From Bizionia myxarmorum (GTDB lineage Bacteria > Bacteroidota > Bacteroidia > Flavobacteriales > Flavobacteriaceae): a DNA stretch of 64,000 bases. The translations under genes were made by a program, and so were the position numbers. Numbering within the stretch: position 1 is the first letter of the stretch; the number at the start of each line of letters is the position of its first letter. The stretch is from assembly GCF_008086205.1 (NCBI RefSeq), contig NZ_VSKK01000004.1:1-64000 (forward strand). The letters are read 5' to 3'. Of this stretch, positions 61,401 through 64,000 are shown in pieces. The notes beneath the pieces were generated by a model. It worked only from the letters and a program-made list of their open reading frames with translations, was not told the origin of the DNA and did no database searches.

Positions 61401-63035
61401 CTTCCTGGATTAGGAAAATCCTTGCGTGTAGATAATAATGGCCACTTGGAACTGCTCCAATATGCCAACTTAATAATTGCAGATGGCATTGACGTGGCTA
61501 ACAATGGGAGAATTGTTTTAAGAAGCGGTTCTAATCTTATTCAAGTTACCAATACAGGCATTACCAATTCGGGTACAATAAACATGCAAAGAACCGTTAA
61601 CAATCTTCTACCACAAGATTATGTGTATTGGTCTTCGCCCGTAGATGGCTTTAATATTACGCAAGTTTCACCAAACTCTAACTTAAGATATAAATGGATA
61701 CCTACTATTTCAGGAAATGGCGCTGGTAATTACGGTAATTGGGAAGCCACTTCTGAAATCATGCAATCAGGAAAAGGCTACATTGTTCGTGGAGTTTCAG
61801 GAGCTTTAACATTTCCTACAACACCTGCAAATACAGTTGAATTTAGAGGAACTCCTAGAAATGGCGCCACTCAAATTCCAGTTTCTCGTGGAACTTACAC
61901 TGGAGGGCCTTATACTGGAGCGGGAAATACGCAAGCAACCGCATTGGACGACAACTGGAACCTTATAGGCAACCCCTATCCCTCTGCTATTTCAGCCGAT
62001 GCCTTTATTGCACAAAACGCAGGTAATATGAGCTCACCAATTATTGCGGGTACCGTTTATTTATGGACTCACGTTTCTGCACCAATTTCGGCAACGGATC
62101 CTTTTTACGGTAATTATGTTTATAATTATAACGCTAATGATTATATAGCATATAATGGCACGGGCTCCAATCCTCCTAATTTTAATGGAAATATTGGAGC
62201 TGGTCAAGCATTTTTTGTCCTCATGAATGATGGTGCATCCACACCTTCTAACGTTGAGTTTAATAATTCCATGCGCTTTGACTCTGCACTAGCACCTTAC
62301 GATAATAATGAGTTTTTTAGAGATGGCGAAAACACCAATCGGAGTCCTTTAGAAAAACACCGCATTTGGATAGATCTTGTGGCTTCAAACAATAAAGCCA
62401 ATTCCATTCTAGTCGGCTATATAGAAAACGCAACCAATTATGTTGATATACTTTTTGATGGTCATGAATTAAGCGAAACAAGTAACCGTTTCTACTCGCT
62501 AGTTAGCTCGGAAGAAATGGCTATACAAGGAAGAGCATTGCCGTTTGTTGATTCCGATTTGGTACCATTAGGCGTTAAAATTGCTACTAATGGTAATTAC
62601 AAAATAGCATTAAATACGCTTGACGGATTATTTTCAGAAACCGATCAAACTATATATATTGAAGATATATACACGAATACCATTCACAACATCCGTATGT
62701 CGCCTTATAGTTTCCATTCGGAAACCGGAATATTCAATGACAGATTCATTTTAAGATATACAGATAACGCATTGTCCCTTGATGATTTTAATGCCAACTC
62801 TGGCATAACAATCAGCGCGCCAAATAGCAATTATATTAAGGTGTCATCTAAAAACAGTGCTATTAAATCAGTTTATGTTTATGATATGTTAGGGCGCCAA
62901 TTAATTCAGAAACTAAACATTAATTCACAAGAAATAGTTATAGATAACATGAGTTTTTCTGAAGGCACTTATATCGTTAAAGCCATCACGACTAATAATA
63001 TAACGCGCATTGAAAAAGTGGTTTTAAAACATTAA
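58401..63035 (+). CDS. Large T9SS-secreted repeat protein
   Basis: The 1544-residue protein has a signal peptide (about 1-23) and five consecutive modules of about 125-150 residues (starting near residues 26, 168, 306, 443 and 586). Each opens with NDxPC and includes NDVWYSFVAT or a variant, and the first four end in FDICIGTPPPP or FNICIGTPPPP. A different central region (about 725-1455) follows, and then a type A T9SS sorting domain (about 1460-1544, with SAIKSVYVYDMLGRQ and SEGTYIVKAITTNN). The modules resemble beta-sandwich domains of flavobacterial adhesins and enzymes; each begins with Cys, and Pro-rich linkers separate them. A role in adhesion or polysaccharide binding is inferred. No catalytic motif is recognised. 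Confidence 0.87.
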   Translation: MIRKLLLLTSILCFSVFTDIFAQAPINDNPCNAVGLTVNSDFNCGVITAGTTINATASAHPDDVSGAPNNDVWYSFVATSTQHRVQLRNIINQGGGTSTSTDMGIGVYDGTSGCSSLILEGSSDPETYDIGGLTIGTLYYVRVYGWYSSIQNNNFNICIGTPPPPQGNDDPCGAVSLTVNSDLSCTNTTSSTVVGATNSGINACLGTENNDVWFSFVATNTNHSINLLNITGSTTDMVHAVYGGFIDPDCSVAVGDNISCSDPNSSAIGGLTVGQTYFVQVYTYYTGSATTTFDICIGTPPPGPANDDPCGAVSLTVNPDYSCANTTSGTVASATNSGLNPCYGTANNDVWYSFVATNTSHTVDILNVSGFTDMYHAVYGGFITPDCSVDASDNIGCSDANSSSIGGLTVGQTYFVQVYTYSNGASTATFDICIGTPPPPPANDDPCGSIALTVNPNYSCASTTPGTIASATNSGVNVCGGTEDDDVWYHFVATGPSHTVDLINIAGSTTDLYHALYGPFTNANPPNCTNAAVAGSNISCSDPNSSTLTGLIAGRTYFVQAYSWTSTPGQTTTFDICIGTPPPPPSNDEPCEAISLTPNSICNYSFYTNASATASTGVTAPGCGSYSGGDVWFSVLVDSTGEMTIDTETAAITDSGMAAYSGTCGALTLIECDDDDSANGAMSQIILTGRTPGETIYIRFWEYGNDNQGTFGICATSPIPPDVYGVYLPCPGEPSEPLTSTIECQGALSIGNTINGNLNAATNNVALQPLIFISSADPCQFDATDTSNYTSVNFTVDATGTYVFAAETPIPYFDSMGYIYETASGFTPGTCSPGYIAGDDDDGPNLDPLITANLTVGVTYTLVTTKFAFGSTTHTGAFTWNVTGPPRGIDWYTTPTGGTPIGSGSTFDPVGVAGSPLADTNTAGLYSFWGACPSTPGVRFQADYIIGKMWNGSQSTDWYNANNWTPLGIPTSADCVVIPNITNSNNLSPIVLGLTPPIPPLPGLGKSLRVDNNGHLELLQYANLIIADGIDVANNGRIVLRSGSNLIQVTNTGITNSGTINMQRTVNNLLPQDYVYWSSPVDGFNITQVSPNSNLRYKWIPTISGNGAGNYGNWEATSEIMQSGKGYIVRGVSGALTFPTTPANTVEFRGTPRNGATQIPVSRGTYTGGPYTGAGNTQATALDDNWNLIGNPYPSAISADAFIAQNAGNMSSPIIAGTVYLWTHVSAPISATDPFYGNYVYNYNANDYIAYNGTGSNPPNFNGNIGAGQAFFVLMNDGASTPSNVEFNNSMRFDSALAPYDNNEFFRDGENTNRSPLEKHRIWIDLVASNNKANSILVGYIENATNYVDILFDGHELSETSNRFYSLVSSEEMAIQGRALPFVDSDLVPLGVKIATNGNYKIALNTLDGLFSETDQTIYIEDIYTNTIHNIRMSPYSFHSETGIFNDRFILRYTDNALSLDDFNANSGITISAPNSNYIKVSSKNSAIKSVYVYDMLGRQLIQKLNINSQEIVIDNMSFSEGTYIVKAITTNNITRIEKVVLKH
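58478..60570. repeat. DNA-level tandem array encoding five similar modules
   Basis: Five units of roughly 410-430 bases, starting near 58478, 58901, 59317, 59727 and 60158, share strong base similarity, for example GATGA(T/C)CC(T/A)TGTGG near each start. Units 2 to 4 are closest to each other. The array could change length by recombination between units. Confidence 0.75.
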
Positions 63036-63061
63036 TCTTTTAATATAATTCTTAAAATTCC

Positions 63062-63100
63062 AAAACGACCTTGGTTTTAAATAATTAAGGTCGTTTTTTT
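63062..63100 (+). terminator. Terminator after the large T9SS gene
   Basis: AAAACGACCTT (63062-63072) pairs with AAGGTCGTTTT (63087-63097) around a 14-base loop, followed by T. The same GACCTT/AAGGTC word forms both arms. Confidence 0.75.
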
Positions 63101-63211
63101 ATGGCATAAACTGAAATACGACATCACAAACCCACCACCCAACGATTTCAATCATTAATGTAATTAGTGTCAATCACATCCTCCCTGTAATTCGTGTCTA
63201 AATATGCAATC

Positions 63212-63252
63212 CCTCCGCGAAACTTTGCGTGACTCCGTAAATCTCTGTGTAA
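63212..63252. repeat. Dispersed phrase repeat (ACTTTGCGTGACTCCG type)
   Basis: The stretch CTCCGCGAAACTTTGCGTGA followed by CTCCGTAAATCTCTGTGTAAC is made of short related words and recalls 9841-9872. Just before it, TAATTAGTGTCAATC and TAATTCGTGTCTAA repeat a related phrase. The surrounding gap (63101-63526) shows no gene. Confidence 0.45.
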
Positions 63253-63288
63253 CAACCAAAAAAAAACAATCTAAAACTAATACCTCAC

Positions 63289-63337
63289 CTATAGATACCC
63301 TATAGATACCCTATGGATACCCTATGGATACCCTATG
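63289..63337. repeat. Tandem 11-base repeat CTATRGATACC (four copies plus a partial one)
   Basis: Copies at 63289-63299 and 63300-63310 read CTATAGATACC, and those at 63311-63321 and 63322-63332 read CTATGGATACC, with a partial fifth at 63333-63337. It lies in a 490-base gap between genes. No open frame or promoter is tied to it. Confidence 0.75.
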
Positions 63338-63526
63338 AAAAACAGAATGGATACAAAACAACCTAAAACAGGAACATATGTAACTAATTCAAACAAAAGT
63401 GGAATTTTCCGACTTCAAACAGAAAATAAGGAAATAAAGTGACATAAAAAGAAACACTAAAAATGTCATCAAAAAATAAACCAGAACTTTAAAGCAGCAA
63501 GTTTTAATATTAAAAACAACCTCAAT

Positions 63527-63868
63527 TTAACGTTTTAGGTATCTCGCAAAACTCCAAAACGATCGGGTTTTTAAATAATTAAAATCGTTTTCATGTAAAT
63601 AAGCTTCGCGCTCAAAAGATATATTACAGTAAGCCAGTTTCCAAGATCTATATTGAATGAAACGAAATAAGAATTCAAATAAATACAAAATAAAAAAAGG
63701 GAGAATCAGCAGTTCTATTTGCTGTCTAATATGAATGCGCTCATGATTTATCAAGACGACATCATCTTTTAAAAATGCATACTTTAAAAATATAAAAGGC
63801 CAAATGGTTAAACCCAAATACCGTTTAGGCATCAGATATTTCGAAACGATAATCATAACTAACTGCAT
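63527..63868 (-). CDS. Small membrane protein with HERIH motif
   Basis: The 113-residue protein has one clear membrane segment in the middle (about 52-68, LLILPFFILYLFEFLF) and a weak hydrophobic stretch near the N-terminus. Between them lies NHERIHIRQQIE, with HERIH (42-46) matching the HExxH zinc motif. A conserved C-terminal block AYCNISFEREAY adds a Glu-containing region that could give the third ligand. Proteins of this kind are frequent in Bacteroidota and recall the cytoplasm-facing metallopeptidase of the BlaR1/M56 type, but they are much shorter. Activity is unproven. Confidence 0.75.
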   Translation of the reverse strand: MQLVMIIVSKYLMPKRYLGLTIWPFIFLKYAFLKDDVVLINHERIHIRQQIELLILPFFILYLFEFLFRFIQYRSWKLAYCNISFEREAYLHENDFNYLKTRSFWSFARYLKR

Positions 63869-63891
63869 TCAAAAATTAGTCCAATTTACGT

Positions 63892-63899
63892 TATATTTG
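63892..63899 (+). promoter_or_regulatory. Bacteroidota -7 box TATATTTG next to the right-edge gene
   Basis: TATATTTG matches TAnnTTTG exactly and ends four bases before ATG 63904, so the transcript may start at or just after the start codon (leaderless). Confidence 0.45.
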
Positions 63900-63903
63900 T
63901 AAA

Positions 63904-64000
63904 ATGAAGAAGATTATACCCATTGAAGAAGGCGATTTTTACTGGACTCCAGAAGGCTATCGCTGTTTTACAGAACAATACCACCTAAAACGTGGTTATT
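63904..64000 (+). CDS. DUF5522-like small protein, N-terminal part (cut by window edge)
   Basis: The frame starts at ATG 63904 and runs off the right edge after 32 codons (MKKIIPIEEGDFYWTPEGYR followed by CFTEQYHLKRGY). The block EGDFYxxxEGYRxFTExYHLKRG is the start of the DUF5522 family as I recall it, small Bacteroidota proteins whose later part holds a Cys-rich motif. No function is known. Only the first part is visible. Confidence 0.7.
   Translation, partial: MKKIIPIEEGDFYWTPEGYRCFTEQYHLKRGY

Noticed and set aside
63289-63337. CRISPR array
   Set aside because: The units are 11 bases long and directly adjacent, with no spacers and no cas genes.

Overview
The window looks like chromosomal DNA of a member of the Flavobacteriaceae (Bacteroidota), probably marine or aquatic. 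Support: A+T-rich DNA; promoters of the Bacteroidota type (-7 box TAnnTTTG, few Shine-Dalgarno sites); two proteins with C-terminal type IX secretion sorting domains; many Flavobacteria-type lipoproteins; and gene neighbourhoods usual in this family (rsfS-ftsH-LUD-cdsA-psd-ACBP, and ddl next to PASTA-rluD). The genus cannot be fixed from the sequence. No rRNA, intact tRNA or CRISPR array was seen.

Region by region. 1-3.9 kb is one end of an integrated element, all on the minus strand: tyrosine integrase, unknown acidic protein, excisionase-like HTH, unknown small protein and a primase-helicase cut by the window edge. A possible attachment site lies at about 3.84 kb. 4.1-9.7 kb holds host genes on the plus strand: pseudouridine synthase, GT39-like glycosyltransferase, LOV-like PAS protein, thioesterase, a PD40 protein broken by an in-frame TGA, and an EEP-fold enzyme. 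9.9-11.9 kb is a minus-strand thiol/sulfur group (two rhodaneses, a redoxin, a TlpA-like protein). 12.0-19.0 kb is a complete trpEGDCFBA operon preceded by a leader peptide with three Trp codons and an intrinsic terminator, that is, a classical attenuator. A REP-like element lies between trpG and trpD. 19-31 kb carries a DUF481 outer membrane protein, RhlE-type helicase, SprT-like protein, GDP-mannose pyrophosphorylase, DUF389 membrane protein, MlaFE lipid transporter parts and a PafA-type phosphatase.

28.9-33.7 kb is the minus-strand rsfS-ftsH-LUD-cdsA-psd-ACBP group, linking membrane protein quality control with phospholipid synthesis. 33.8-36.3 kb has birA, pyrE and a Nudix gene. 36.3-39.6 kb is a tight three-gene operon of a RimK-type ATP-grasp ligase, a GCS2-type carboxylate-amine ligase and an N-formylglutamate amidohydrolase-like enzyme: a predicted pathway for an unknown amide or peptide metabolite, with an M14 carboxypeptidase next to it. 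41.6-50.8 kb carries a SulP transporter, a T9SS repeat protein, ddl-TPR-coaD, PASTA-rluD, yaaA and the tiny ribosomal protein THX. 50.8-58.2 kb holds a UDG-fold protein, a diheme cytochrome lipoprotein, several small envelope proteins, and the group ACC-deaminase-like / glucosaminidase / hemL. 58.4-63.0 kb is a 1544-residue T9SS-secreted repeat protein, followed by a repeat-rich intergenic stretch and two edge genes.

The best leads are the trp attenuator, the amidoligase operon, a 14-base leader motif shared by the helicase and THX genes, and several palindromic or dispersed intergenic repeats that touch coding regions.
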